Assembly (NCBI GenBank): GCA_946480925.1
Contig: CAMLLU010000030.1
Coordinates: forward strand, 1 to 64,000
DNA length: 64,000 bases
Reading direction: 5' to 3'
DNA from: an uncultured Rivibacter sp.
GTDB lineage: Bacteria > Pseudomonadota > Gammaproteobacteria > Burkholderiales > Burkholderiaceae
The notes beneath the pieces are model-generated. The model had not been told where the DNA came from and did no database searches. It worked only from the letters and a program-made list of their open reading frames with translations. Numbering within the stretch: position 1 is the first letter of the stretch; each line of letters starts with the position of its first letter. The position numbers and the translations under genes are program-made. This document shows positions 1-8,604 of this stretch, piece by piece.

Positions 1-1
1 C

Positions 2-2638
2 CAGGCGCCGCCCACGGCCTCGCTGCCGCCGAACGTGCAGTTCGTGCCCGACCGCACGGTCGATGAGGAAAAGCAGGTCTCCTTCCTCGTCGAGGCCAGC
101 AGCCCCTCGGGCAAGCCGGTGACGCTCTCGGCCGCCCCGCTGCCGGCGGGCGCCACCTTCACGCCTCAGGCTGCCGACCCGCAAGCTCCCGGCGTGGCCC
201 GTGCCGTGTTCGACTGGAAACCCGCCAAGGGCACGGCCGGCAGCTACCTCATCACCTACACGGCCCACGACGGCACGCTCAGCGGCAGTCGCTCGGCGAG
301 CATCAAGGTCAACAACAGCACACCGCCGCCAGGGCCGGGCACACCGACAGTGGACGGCCCGTCATCGGGCGCGCAGGTGACGAGGCTGCGGCCCACGCTG
401 AGCGTGCTGGCATCCGCCCAGTCGCAGGACCCGACCGTGAAGGTGCAGTTCGAGCTCTACCGCGACGAGGCGATGACGCAGCTCGTGGAGAGCGCCGTGG
501 TCGCCAAGGCGGCCGCGACTGGTGGTGCTGCAGTGCCCACCACGTGGCAGCCCGGCGCCGACCTGTCCGACAACACCGCCTACTGGTGGCGAGCCCGCGG
601 CTACGACGGCGTGCAGACCTACAGCCCGTGGGTGGCGGCACGCTTTTTCGTGAACCTGTTCAACGACGCGCCCGAGAACTTCAACCTCACCAGCCCGGCG
701 CCGAACGCAGAGGTCGGCACGCTGCAGCCCGTGCTGGGCTGGACCAACAGCAGCGACCGTGACGGTGATGCCATCACCTACGTGGCGTCCATCTACAGCG
801 ATGCGGCCCTTACCGAGCAGGTGGCTGCTTCGGGCGACATTCCGGCAGCCGAAGGCGGCATCACGAGCTGGAACGTGCCCGCGGCGTTGACGAACCATGC
901 GACCTATTACTGGCGCGTGGCGGCCCGCGATGCGCTGGGCGCCCAGACCCTCAGCGTGGCGCGGTCCTTCATCGTGAATACCGGCAACACGCCGCCGGGC
1001 GAGCCGGTGATCGTGGGGCCGGCATCGGGCAGCGTGAGCCCTGGCGCCACGACCGTGCTTTCGATCGAAAGCGGTAACGACGCCGAAGGCGACCTCATCA
1101 CCTACGTGTTCGAGATCGACACCGTGGCCACCTTCGACTCGGGTGACAAGCGCAGCTCGGGCGCCGTGATCCGCAGCGCCGGCGCCACGACGAGCTGGGC
1201 CGCCACGGGGCTGCTCGAGAACAAGCGCTACTACTGGCGCGTCAAGGCGCAGGACGGCCGCGCCGAGACGCCCTGGGTGACGTCGAACTTCTTGATGAGC
1301 GCGGTCAACGATGCGCCGCCTGCGCCCACCATCAAGAACCCGGGCAACGGAGCCTGGTCCAGCACGCGGCAGCCGGTGCTCGAAGCCAACCCGGTGGTAG
1401 ACCCGGAAGGCGGCGCCGTGCGCTACGAGTTCGAGGTCTACCGCGATGCCGCGCTGAGTTCGCGTGTGTGGGCCGGCGTGTCGGACTCCACGACGGCCGT
1501 CACTGCGGTGCAACTGGCCGACGCCACCACCCACTGGTGGCGCCTGCGCGCCGTCGACCCGCAGAACGCGGCCAGCGCCTGGACTGCGCCAGCCGTGCTG
1601 TACGTCAGCACCGCGGCCTACCAGGATCCCGGCATCCAGGTCACCTCGCCGGCCACGCCGGTGACGCCGACCACGGTGAGCACGCCCACCGGCGAGCGCA
1701 AGCAGGTCACGCTCAGTTGGGAAGGCGTGGACCCCAACATCGAGCCGACCGTGGCGCTGTACTACTCCAGCACGTCGAGCGACTACGCCGGCACTTTGAT
1801 CGTGGACGGCCTGCGCCGCTCCGCCGGCACCCATACCGGCAGCCATGTGTGGGACGTGACCGAACTCGCGCCGGGGACCTACTACGTCTATGGCGTCATC
1901 TACGACGCCAAGGGCGTGGGCCGGGCGTATGCGCCCGGAGCCGTGGTGATCCCCAACCCCTCGCAGACCGGGCAGATCAAGGTCTCGAAGAAATCCGTCA
2001 GCACCAGCGAGGAAGGCAAGCAGGCCCGCTTCGGCGTGAAGCTGCAGGTGGCGCCCAAGGCGGACGTGACGCTGGGGCTGAACGTCACCGATTCGCGGGA
2101 GGGCATGGTCGAGCCGTCGCAGCTCACCTTCACGCCGCAGAACTGGTCGGTCGAGCAGAACGTCACGGTGACGGGGCTGGACGATTGCGTGCGTGATGGC
2201 AAATCGACCTATCAGGTCGTAATCTCCAGGGCCGCGAGCCTGGACCCGAACTACGCGGGCATCACCGGCCCGCAGGTGAAGGTCACCAATGCGGACGAAG
2301 GCGACCAGGATTCCGGCACCAACAACGCTTCGCTGCACGTGTGCAAGTACGGCCTCGTGTCCGAGCGTCAACTGGGGCCCAAGCTGTGGGAATACGTCTT
2401 CACCGCCGAGTGGACCAACACGGGAGTGCCGTTGTCCGGGGTGCGTGCCACGCTGGGCAGCGAGCGTTCCTCGACGACGGTGGTCGAGGGCAACGTCACG
2501 ATCGGCGCCATCGGCAGCGGCGAGACCGTGAAGGCGACGGACACCTTCACGATCAGCACCCGGTCCAGGTTGTCCAAGCCCGCGGACCACATCCGCAAGA
2601 ACGCGGTGTGGTCGGTTGTCGCCACGCCGGCACCCTGA
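2..2638 (+). CDS. Secreted surface protein with fibronectin/Ig-like repeats (5' end missing)
   Basis: The frame is open to the left edge, so the true start lies outside the window; 878 residues are visible. After an Ig/cadherin-like N-terminal part, four repeats of about 100 residues follow (roughly nt 345-655, 660-975, 995-1310, 1320-1615). Each ends in a YWRV/WWRLR-type strand followed by a conserved loop, the look of fibronectin-III-like modules. Around nt 1970-2300 there is a Calx-beta-like segment, then a unique C-terminal domain of about 110 residues. No enzyme motif is seen. It sits just upstream of a pseudopilin/secretion operon, so it may be a substrate or surface partner of that system; this is inference from position only. 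A bacterial adhesin or matrix protein is the alternative. Confidence 0.75.
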   Translation, partial: QAPPTASLPPNVQFVPDRTVDEEKQVSFLVEASSPSGKPVTLSAAPLPAGATFTPQAADPQAPGVARAVFDWKPAKGTAGSYLITYTAHDGTLSGSRSASIKVNNSTPPPGPGTPTVDGPSSGAQVTRLRPTLSVLASAQSQDPTVKVQFELYRDEAMTQLVESAVVAKAAATGGAAVPTTWQPGADLSDNTAYWWRARGYDGVQTYSPWVAARFFVNLFNDAPENFNLTSPAPNAEVGTLQPVLGWTNSSDRDGDAITYVASIYSDAALTEQVAASGDIPAAEGGITSWNVPAALTNHATYYWRVAARDALGAQTLSVARSFIVNTGNTPPGEPVIVGPASGSVSPGATTVLSIESGNDAEGDLITYVFEIDTVATFDSGDKRSSGAVIRSAGATTSWAATGLLENKRYYWRVKAQDGRAETPWVTSNFLMSAVNDAPPAPTIKNPGNGAWSSTRQPVLEANPVVDPEGGAVRYEFEVYRDAALSSRVWAGVSDSTTAVTAVQLADATTHWWRLRAVDPQNAASAWTAPAVLYVSTAAYQDPGIQVTSPATPVTPTTVSTPTGERKQVTLSWEGVDPNIEPTVALYYSSTSSDYAGTLIVDGLRRSAGTHTGSHVWDVTELAPGTYYVYGVIYDAKGVGRAYAPGAVVIPNPSQTGQIKVSKKSVSTSEEGKQARFGVKLQVAPKADVTLGLNVTDSREGMVEPSQLTFTPQNWSVEQNVTVTGLDDCVRDGKSTYQVVISRAASLDPNYAGITGPQVKVTNADEGDQDSGTNNASLHVCKYGLVSERQLGPKLWEYVFTAEWTNTGVPLSGVRATLGSERSSTTVVEGNVTIGAIGSGETVKATDTFTISTRSRLSKPADHIRKNAVWSVVATPAP

Positions 2639-2663
2639 TGTTGTTTCGCTGTTCTCGATCCGT

Positions 2664-3101
2664 ATGAAAACCCTTTTCCCCCGACACGTCCAACGCTGCA
2701 GCAGCCGCGGCTTCACCCTGCTGGAGCTGCTGGTGGTCATCGTCATCATCGGCCTGCTGGCCGCCTACGTCGGCCCGCGCTATTTCTCGCAACTCGGCAA
2801 GTCGGAGCGCAGCACCGCCAAGGCGCAGATCGAAGGGCTGGGCAAGGCGCTCGATGCCTACAGGCTCGACACCGGCCACTACCCGAGCACGGAGCAGGGC
2901 CTCAACGCCCTGTTCGTGAAGCCCAACGACGAATCGAAGTGGAACGGGCCCTACCTGCAGAAGGCGGTGCCGCCGGATCCCTGGGGCCAGCCCTACGTGT
3001 ACCGCGCGCCAGGCCAGGGCGGGGACTTCGACCTGACCTCCAACGGCAAGGACGGCCAGCCTGGGGGCGAGGGAGAAGGGGCCGATGTGTCCTACCGCTA
3101 G
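2664..3101 (+). CDS. gspG: Type II secretion major pseudopilin GspG
   Basis: A 145-residue protein with the prepilin motif RGFTLLELLVVIVIIGLLAA (G16, F17, Glu at +5), a hydrophobic N-terminal helix, and the GspG C-terminal signature (HYPSTEQGLNALF, then DPWGQPYVYRAPG and DLTSNGKDGQPGGEGEGAD). The DxGxD-type aspartates of the calcium site are present. GspG forms the pseudopilus after processing by a prepilin peptidase, which is not encoded in the window. The ATG at 2664 is preferred over the in-frame start at 2616, because the latter lies inside the previous gene and would put a long charged leader before the prepilin motif. It begins the run of secretion genes that continues to 14158. Confidence 0.93.
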   Translation: MKTLFPRHVQRCSSRGFTLLELLVVIVIIGLLAAYVGPRYFSQLGKSERSTAKAQIEGLGKALDAYRLDTGHYPSTEQGLNALFVKPNDESKWNGPYLQKAVPPDPWGQPYVYRAPGQGGDFDLTSNGKDGQPGGEGEGADVSYR

Positions 3102-3121
3102 CGGTACCGGGGTAGGTCCAG

Positions 3122-4381
3122 ATGGCGCGGGCTGAAAGAATCGCTCCGGCAGGGGCGTCTCATGTGGGCGGGCATGCGGGCGGTGCGGCGCGCGGCCTGC
3201 GCACGCGCCTGAGGGTCCGCATGGCCGATGGTGGCGTGCGCTGGGTCGAGCATGCCGACCTCGGCGAGGCCGATGCCATACGCGCTGTCGTCGCACAAGG
3301 CGGCAAGGTGCTGGCGGTCGAGCGCGTCCAGCCGGCCGGGTCTGTGCCGGCGCGTGCACGTTTCGGGCTGCTGCTGTTCAGCCAGGAACTGCTCGCGCTG
3401 CTCGACGCCGGGCTCAACCTCACCGAAGCGCTGGCGACGCTGCACGCCAAGGAGCGCCAGCCGCTGGCGCGCGACATCCTGGCGCGCATGCTGCAGTCGC
3501 TGCGGGAGGGGCGCAATTTCTCGGACGTGCTGGCCGCGATGCCGCAGCACTTTCCGGAGGTCTATGCCGCCACGGTGCGTGCCGCCGAGCGCACCGGCGA
3601 CCTGCCGCAGGCGCTGGCGCGCTACATCGCCTACCAGCTGCAGTTCGAGGCGATCCGCAAGAAGCTGGTCTCGGCTGCCATCTATCCGGTGATGCTGCTG
3701 ACGGTGGGGGGCTTCGTCTCGCTGTTCCTGCTCGGCTACGTGGTGCCTCGTTTCAGCGCGGTGTACGAGTCCGCGGGGCGTGAGATCCCCTGGATGTCGG
3801 CCATGCTGCTGGGCTTCGGCAAGGCGATCTACGGTCACTGGCAGATCGCCCTGGTCGGGCTGATCGCCGTGGGGGCCCTGGTGTTCTGGGCCGTCAGCCG
3901 GCCGGCGGGCCGCACCGTGCTGCTGCAGGCCGTGCTGAGCCTGCCTTGGCTGGCCGACAAGGCCCGCGAGTTCCGCCTTGCACGTTTCTATCGCGCGGTG
4001 AGCCTGCTGCTGGCCTCCGGCATCGCGCTGCCGCGAGCCATCGGCATGGTGACCGGCCTGCTCGGGCCGTCGGAGCAGGCGCGCCTCGCGCAGGCCCGGC
4101 AGGCCATCGAACAAGGCCAGTCGCTGTCGGCTGCACTGCTCGAGGCGCAGCTCGCGAGCCCGGTGGCCGAGTCGCTCATCAAGGTCGGCGAGCGCTCCGG
4201 CCAGATGGCCGAGATGCTGGAACGCACCGCGCGATTCCAGGACGAGGATTTCGCGCGCTGGGTGGACTGGGCCTCCAAGCTGATCGAGCCGATCCTGATG
4301 ACGGTGATGGGCGTGGTCATCGGCGCGATCGTCGTGCTGATGTACATGCCGATCTTCGACCTGGCCGGGAGCCTGCAATGA
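3122..4381 (+). CDS. gspF: Type II secretion inner-membrane platform protein GspF
   Basis: A 419-residue protein of the GspF/PilC family, the integral membrane platform that the GspE ATPase drives. It has two tandem T2SSF-type domains (about residues 75-200 and 275-400). There are three clear membrane segments, near residues 181-210, 240-260 and 388-412, the last ending in a PIFDLAGSLQ-type tail typical of the family. Its stop overlaps the gspE start (ATGA at 4378-4381), which indicates translational coupling. The gene begins 20 bp after gspG. Confidence 0.93.
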   Translation: MARAERIAPAGASHVGGHAGGAARGLRTRLRVRMADGGVRWVEHADLGEADAIRAVVAQGGKVLAVERVQPAGSVPARARFGLLLFSQELLALLDAGLNLTEALATLHAKERQPLARDILARMLQSLREGRNFSDVLAAMPQHFPEVYAATVRAAERTGDLPQALARYIAYQLQFEAIRKKLVSAAIYPVMLLTVGGFVSLFLLGYVVPRFSAVYESAGREIPWMSAMLLGFGKAIYGHWQIALVGLIAVGALVFWAVSRPAGRTVLLQAVLSLPWLADKAREFRLARFYRAVSLLLASGIALPRAIGMVTGLLGPSEQARLAQARQAIEQGQSLSAALLEAQLASPVAESLIKVGERSGQMAEMLERTARFQDEDFARWVDWASKLIEPILMTVMGVVIGAIVVLMYMPIFDLAGSLQ

Positions 4382-6045
4382 CGCGCATCACTGCGGAGCT
4401 CGTCGCCCAGGCGCGTGCGCTGCCGGCCGGCCCGGAACAGTCGCTGGTGCACCGGCTGCAGCAGGCAGCCGGGCTGGAGGCGGATGCCTTGATGGCCGCA
4501 CTGGCCGACAGCTTCGGCTATGCCGCATTGACGATGAGCGATCTGCAGGTATTGCAGCCGCTGTTCGACCGCATTCCCTATGCCGATGCGGTGCAGCGCC
4601 ACGTGCTGGCAGCACGCGACGCATCGGGCGGTGCATACCTCGTGTTGAGCGACCCGTTCGACGGTGCTGCCGAAGATTGGGCCCTGCGCCGCTGCAGCAC
4701 GGCCGGCGCCGTGCCCAGGCTGGTGCTGGCCCATCCGGACGACCTGCAGGCGTATTTCGCGCAGCAGGAGAGGCAGCTACGCGCCATCGACGGGTTCGAT
4801 GGCGACACCACCGCCGGCAGTGGCGAGGAGGTGGCTGCGGTCATCACGCTGGCCAGCATCGGCGACGACGCCAGCCCGGTGGTCAGGCTGGTCAACTCCA
4901 CCATCTACGACGCGCTCAAGCTGCAGGCCAGCGACATCCACCTCGAATGCGATGCCGGCTGCCTGCACGTGCTCTACCGCATCGACGGCGTGCTCGTGCC
5001 CATCACGCAGGTGCAGGGCCAGGACATGGCCGAGCAGATCATCTCGCGCATCAAGGTGATGGCCGAGCTGGACATCGCCGAGCGCCGCGTGCCGCAGGAC
5101 GGCCGCTTCAAGGTGCGCGTCAACGAGCGCGAGATCGACTTCCGCGTCTCGGTGATGCCCAACATCTTCGGCGAGGACGCGGTGCTGCGCCTGCTCGACC
5201 GGCAGTCGCTCACCGAAGAGGCGAAGTCGCTGCGGCTGGACAACCTGGGCCTCGATGCCCCGTCGATGGCCGCGATCCGGCGTCTCGCGAACAAGCCGCA
5301 CGGCATGCTGCTGGTCACGGGCCCCACAGGCTCGGGCAAGACGACGACGCTGTACGCCGCCATCACCGAGATCCACACCGGGCGCGACAAGATCATCACG
5401 ATCGAAGACCCGGTCGAGTACCGTCTGCCGCGCGTGCTGCAGATCCCGGTCAACGAAAAGAAGGGCCTGACCTTCGCGCGCGGCCTGCGGTCGATCCTGC
5501 GCCACGACCCGGACAAGATCATGGTGGGCGAGATCCGCGACGACGAGACGGCCCAGATCGCCGTGCAGGCCGCGCTCACCGGCCACCTCGTCTTCACCAC
5601 GGTGCACGCCAACAGCGTGTTCGACGTGCTCGGGCGCTTCCTGCACATGGGGGTGGACGGCTACAGCTTCGCTTCGGCACTCAACGGCATCGTGGCGCAG
5701 CGCCTGCTGCGCATGAACTGCAGCCATTGCGCCGCCCCCGTGGTGCCCGACGACGACACGCTCGCACTGGCCGGCTTGACCCGCGAAAAGGTGGCCGGCT
5801 GGACGTTCAAGGCCGGTGCCGGCTGCGGCCATTGCCGTGGCGCGGGCTACAAGGGCCGACGTGCAGTGGCCGAGGTGCTGGTGCTCGACGACACGCTGCG
5901 CGAGCTGATCGCCGAGCGCGCACCGATCTCCGCGCTGAAGGCCCGGGCGGCCGCCAACGGTCTGCGGCCGATCACGGATTCGGCGCTGGCCTGGGTGGCC
6001 CAGGGCGAAACGACGATCGAGGAGGTGGCCCGTGTCGCAGGCTGA
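4378..6045 (+). CDS. gspE: Type II secretion ATPase GspE
   Basis: A 555-residue cytoplasmic secretion ATPase. It has an N-terminal GspE/PilB N1 domain (about residues 1-130), then the catalytic domain with Walker A GPTGSGKTTT near residue 314, the Asp box around IITIEDPVEY, Walker B-type MVGEIRDDETA, and a His box in TGHLVFTTVHAN. A zinc-binding tetracysteine (CSHC near residue 448 and CGHC near 483) is intact. The ATG at 4378 overlaps the gspF stop. A longer upstream reading frame is only a shadow of gspF. Powers pseudopilus assembly on the GspF platform. Confidence 0.95.
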   Translation: MTRITAELVAQARALPAGPEQSLVHRLQQAAGLEADALMAALADSFGYAALTMSDLQVLQPLFDRIPYADAVQRHVLAARDASGGAYLVLSDPFDGAAEDWALRRCSTAGAVPRLVLAHPDDLQAYFAQQERQLRAIDGFDGDTTAGSGEEVAAVITLASIGDDASPVVRLVNSTIYDALKLQASDIHLECDAGCLHVLYRIDGVLVPITQVQGQDMAEQIISRIKVMAELDIAERRVPQDGRFKVRVNEREIDFRVSVMPNIFGEDAVLRLLDRQSLTEEAKSLRLDNLGLDAPSMAAIRRLANKPHGMLLVTGPTGSGKTTTLYAAITEIHTGRDKIITIEDPVEYRLPRVLQIPVNEKKGLTFARGLRSILRHDPDKIMVGEIRDDETAQIAVQAALTGHLVFTTVHANSVFDVLGRFLHMGVDGYSFASALNGIVAQRLLRMNCSHCAAPVVPDDDTLALAGLTREKVAGWTFKAGAGCGHCRGAGYKGRRAVAEVLVLDDTLRELIAERAPISALKARAAANGLRPITDSALAWVAQGETTIEEVARVAG

Positions 6046-7414
6046 ACGCCCCCTTGCAGGCGCGGTGCTGCACGTGGTCATCGCGGCGCGCCAGGTGCTG
6101 GCCGCCGTGCACGGCCGCGGAGGCTGGCAAGTGTTGTGCGGCCTCGAGATCGCACCGGGGCAAGAGGACGAGCAGCCGCTCGATCCGGTGATTGCCGCTT
6201 TGTCGCAAGTGCACCAAGCCGTGCACCAAGCCTTGCATCAAGCCGCCCCGGCTGGCCTGCAGGAAGTGCGGGTGGTGGTGGCCGACAGCTGGCTCGCCAC
6301 GACGACGCTGCCGTGGAGCAGCGATCTGCATTCGCCGGCAACGGCCGCAGCCCATGCGCGTGCAGCGTTGGCGGCCGCAGGCTGCGAGATCGACCCGCGC
6401 GACACGATACGCATCGACGACGCCCCTTATGGCGTACTGCGTCTGGCGGTGGCGTATCCGCATGCGTTGCTGGCGGCCTTGCAGGTGCTTGCCCAGGCCG
6501 GCAACGTGCCGCTGCGCTCGGTCCGGCCGCTGAGCACCTGCGCATGGGCGTCGCGGTTGCGCGGCTCGGTGGGTGCGCTGGGCCTGTGCGACGACGGCAT
6601 GGCGATGGTGATGGTCGGTGGCCGCCGCATCACGGAAGCCCACAGCCGATGCACGACCTCGATGGGCGCTGACCCGCTGCAGGACCTGCAGCGACTGTGG
6701 CAACGCCTGCGCTTGCGGGAGCCGGCATTGGCCGCCATCGAGCGGCTGCCGGTGTTCATGCTGTGCGCGGAAGCGTCCGACGCGTCCGCTGCACCCGAGC
6801 TGGCGCTGCTGCCCAGGCCTTCGCCGCCTGCCGATGGGACGCTGCCTCCTGTCGTGCACCTCCTCCAGGCCAAGGTCGCGGCCGCAGATGCGCTGGATGC
6901 CATGGCCGGCGCGCAGCGCCCCCTCGCGCGACACTGGCTGCCTGCCGCCGTGGCGGGGCTCGCTGCGTGCGCCATGTCGCTGCTGGCCTGGCAGTCGATG
7001 GCGGAGGTGAAAGCCGTGCACGGGGAGCTTGCCGCCGCGCAGCGCGCCGCGCGACCTCCCGCCGTGCCTTCGGCTGCCTGGACGCGGGAAGAACTGGCCC
7101 GCGTGCGTGCGGTGAACCAGGCGGTGCGTGAACTGAACCTGCCCATCGGCGCGCTGCTGGCGGCACTGCAGCCGCCGCGCGACGTGCAGGTCTCGGTGCT
7201 CGGTGTGGAAGTGGGCGCCGCCGCGGCCGACGGTGCTTCGACGCTGCGCATCGCGGCGGAGGCGCAAGGGGCCATCGACATGACGCGCTACGTGGCCTAC
7301 GTGGCGGCGCGCCGGCCCCTGCAAAGCGCCTACCTGCTGCGTCACGAGGTGGCCGACAAGACCCCGCAGGAGCGCCGCTATCGGTTCACGGTGGAGGCCA
7401 CGTGGACGGACTGA
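6032..7414 (+). CDS. PilM/PilN-like (GspL-like) secretion assembly protein
   Basis: A 460-residue protein starting at GTG 6032 behind a strong Shine-Dalgarno (GAGGAGGTGGCCC), overlapping the end of gspE by 14 bp. The first ~300 residues are cytoplasmic and look like a degenerate actin-fold PilM/GspL region. One membrane segment follows (about residues 308-326, WLPAAVAGLAACAMSLLAW), then a coiled and periplasmic region resembling PilN/GspL ferredoxin-like domains. Position directly after gspE and before a PilO-like gene supports a fused PilM-PilN role, linking the ATPase to the periplasmic ring. Sequence motifs are weak, so the assignment rests mainly on topology and gene order. Confidence 0.6.
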   Translation: MSQAERPLAGAVLHVVIAARQVLAAVHGRGGWQVLCGLEIAPGQEDEQPLDPVIAALSQVHQAVHQALHQAAPAGLQEVRVVVADSWLATTTLPWSSDLHSPATAAAHARAALAAAGCEIDPRDTIRIDDAPYGVLRLAVAYPHALLAALQVLAQAGNVPLRSVRPLSTCAWASRLRGSVGALGLCDDGMAMVMVGGRRITEAHSRCTTSMGADPLQDLQRLWQRLRLREPALAAIERLPVFMLCAEASDASAAPELALLPRPSPPADGTLPPVVHLLQAKVAAADALDAMAGAQRPLARHWLPAAVAGLAACAMSLLAWQSMAEVKAVHGELAAAQRAARPPAVPSAAWTREELARVRAVNQAVRELNLPIGALLAALQPPRDVQVSVLGVEVGAAAADGASTLRIAAEAQGAIDMTRYVAYVAARRPLQSAYLLRHEVADKTPQERRYRFTVEATWTD

Positions 7415-8046
7415 GATCCCTGGCTTGGGTGACGCATGCGCTGGCTTGGGAGCTGCGTCGTCTGGCGCGTGCGTTCTGGCGCCGGTTCGGCGCGGCCGGC
7501 GTTGCGACCATCGCGTTCGTCGTCGTTGCAGGCATCGCGATGTGGCTGGATCGAAACGCCCATGCCGAGAAGGAAGCGCTGCAACGTGAACTGATCGTCC
7601 ACCGCACCGGCCAGCCGCTTGTAAGGCTCGCCACGCAGGCCCCGGGCGACGAGGGCAGGGCACGGCTGGCCGAATTCGACCGGTACCTGCCGCCGCATGA
7701 CGAGATCCCTCAGGCGGTGGGCGACCTGCTCGCACTGGCCGAGCGCGAAGGGTTGCTCGTGGAAAAGGGCGACTACCGTGCGCAACCCGACCCGCAAGGG
7801 GGCTTCCTGCGCTACCGCATGACCCTGCCCGTGAAGGGCGACGCGGCAGCCGTGCGGCGTTTCGTGCTGGCCGCGCTGGAAGGGCAGAAGACCCTTGCGC
7901 TGGAAAGCGTGCAGTTCAAGCGCGAGCAGGCGGCCGAGGCACAGATCGAGGCGCGCATCCAGTGGCTGCTCTTCGCACGCTTGCCGCAACCGGCCCAGCC
8001 ATCCGTGACCCTGGCGGGCCACGTGCCGCAGGAGGGCCAGCGGTGA
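7402..8046 (+). CDS. PilO/GspM-like inner-membrane protein
   Basis: A 214-residue bitopic protein. It has a short cytoplasmic N-terminus, one membrane helix near residues 31-48 (AAGVATIAFVVVAGIAMWL), a coiled region, and a periplasmic ferredoxin-like domain with the PilO-type pattern of FDRYLP, then RYRMTLPVKGDAAAVRRFV, then alignment of aromatic strands to the end. It starts at GTG 7402 with GGTGGAGG upstream and overlaps the preceding gene by 13 bp. It probably pairs with the previous protein in the periplasmic alignment complex of the secretion machine. Confidence 0.6.
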   Translation: MDGLRSLAWVTHALAWELRRLARAFWRRFGAAGVATIAFVVVAGIAMWLDRNAHAEKEALQRELIVHRTGQPLVRLATQAPGDEGRARLAEFDRYLPPHDEIPQAVGDLLALAEREGLLVEKGDYRAQPDPQGGFLRYRMTLPVKGDAAAVRRFVLAALEGQKTLALESVQFKREQAAEAQIEARIQWLLFARLPQPAQPSVTLAGHVPQEGQR

Positions 8047-8588
8047 AGTTCTCGTCGCGCTGGGTACTCGGGCTGTCGCTGGCCGCAACGCTGCTCGCAG
8101 CCTACTTCGCACCCGCCACCGAAGCCGAGGACCTGCAGCTCAGCGATCGCACCCGGGCGGCTGCGTCGCGAGCGCCGCAGCCGGCGTCGAAGTCGAAGGG
8201 GGGCTCGACCGCGCGCGAGGCTCCTGTCCACGTGCTTGCGATCCGGCCTCGTGGCACGGCCGAAATGGAGGCCAACGCGGCGTGGTTCGACGCAAGGCCG
8301 CGGGCACAGCCTTCGCTGCAACGGGTGGCTGCAGTGGCGCCCCCGGCTTCGGCCACCGCCGAAGCGGCGCAGGCCCCGGCGCTGCCCTTCCGCCCGTTCG
8401 GCCGCTATGTCGAGGACGGGCAGGAGGTGGTCTTCCTGCTGCACAACGACCAGAACCTCGTGGTGCGGGTGGGCGACACGATCGCGCAGCACTACAAGGT
8501 CGAAAGCCTCGACGGCAACAAGCTGACGTTGCGCTACCTGCCGCTCGACCAGGCGCAGACGCTGGACCTCGGCGGTGGTTCGAATTGA
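8043..8588 (+). CDS. PilP/GspC-like periplasmic linker protein
   Basis: A 181-residue protein with an N-terminal signal anchor (WVLGLSLAATLLAAYFAPA), a low-complexity Ala/Pro/Arg linker, and a C-terminal beta domain (about residues 115-175; FGRYVEDGQEVVFLLHNDQN, then VRVGDTI and KVESLDGNKLTLRYLPL). This matches the HR/PilP-type domain that contacts the secretin. The GTG at 8043 overlaps the stop of the PilO-like gene. The product should bridge the inner-membrane complex to the secretin encoded next. Confidence 0.6.
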   Translation: MKFSSRWVLGLSLAATLLAAYFAPATEAEDLQLSDRTRAAASRAPQPASKSKGGSTAREAPVHVLAIRPRGTAEMEANAAWFDARPRAQPSLQRVAAVAPPASATAEAAQAPALPFRPFGRYVEDGQEVVFLLHNDQNLVVRVGDTIAQHYKVESLDGNKLTLRYLPLDQAQTLDLGGGSN

Positions 8589-8604
8589 AAAGATGCGTGG
8601 GAAC

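Noticed and set aside
362..2749. Minus-strand open frame of 795 codons across the surface protein gene
   Set aside because: Arg/His/Gly-rich composition and no domain; it mirrors the codon bias of the plus-strand gene.
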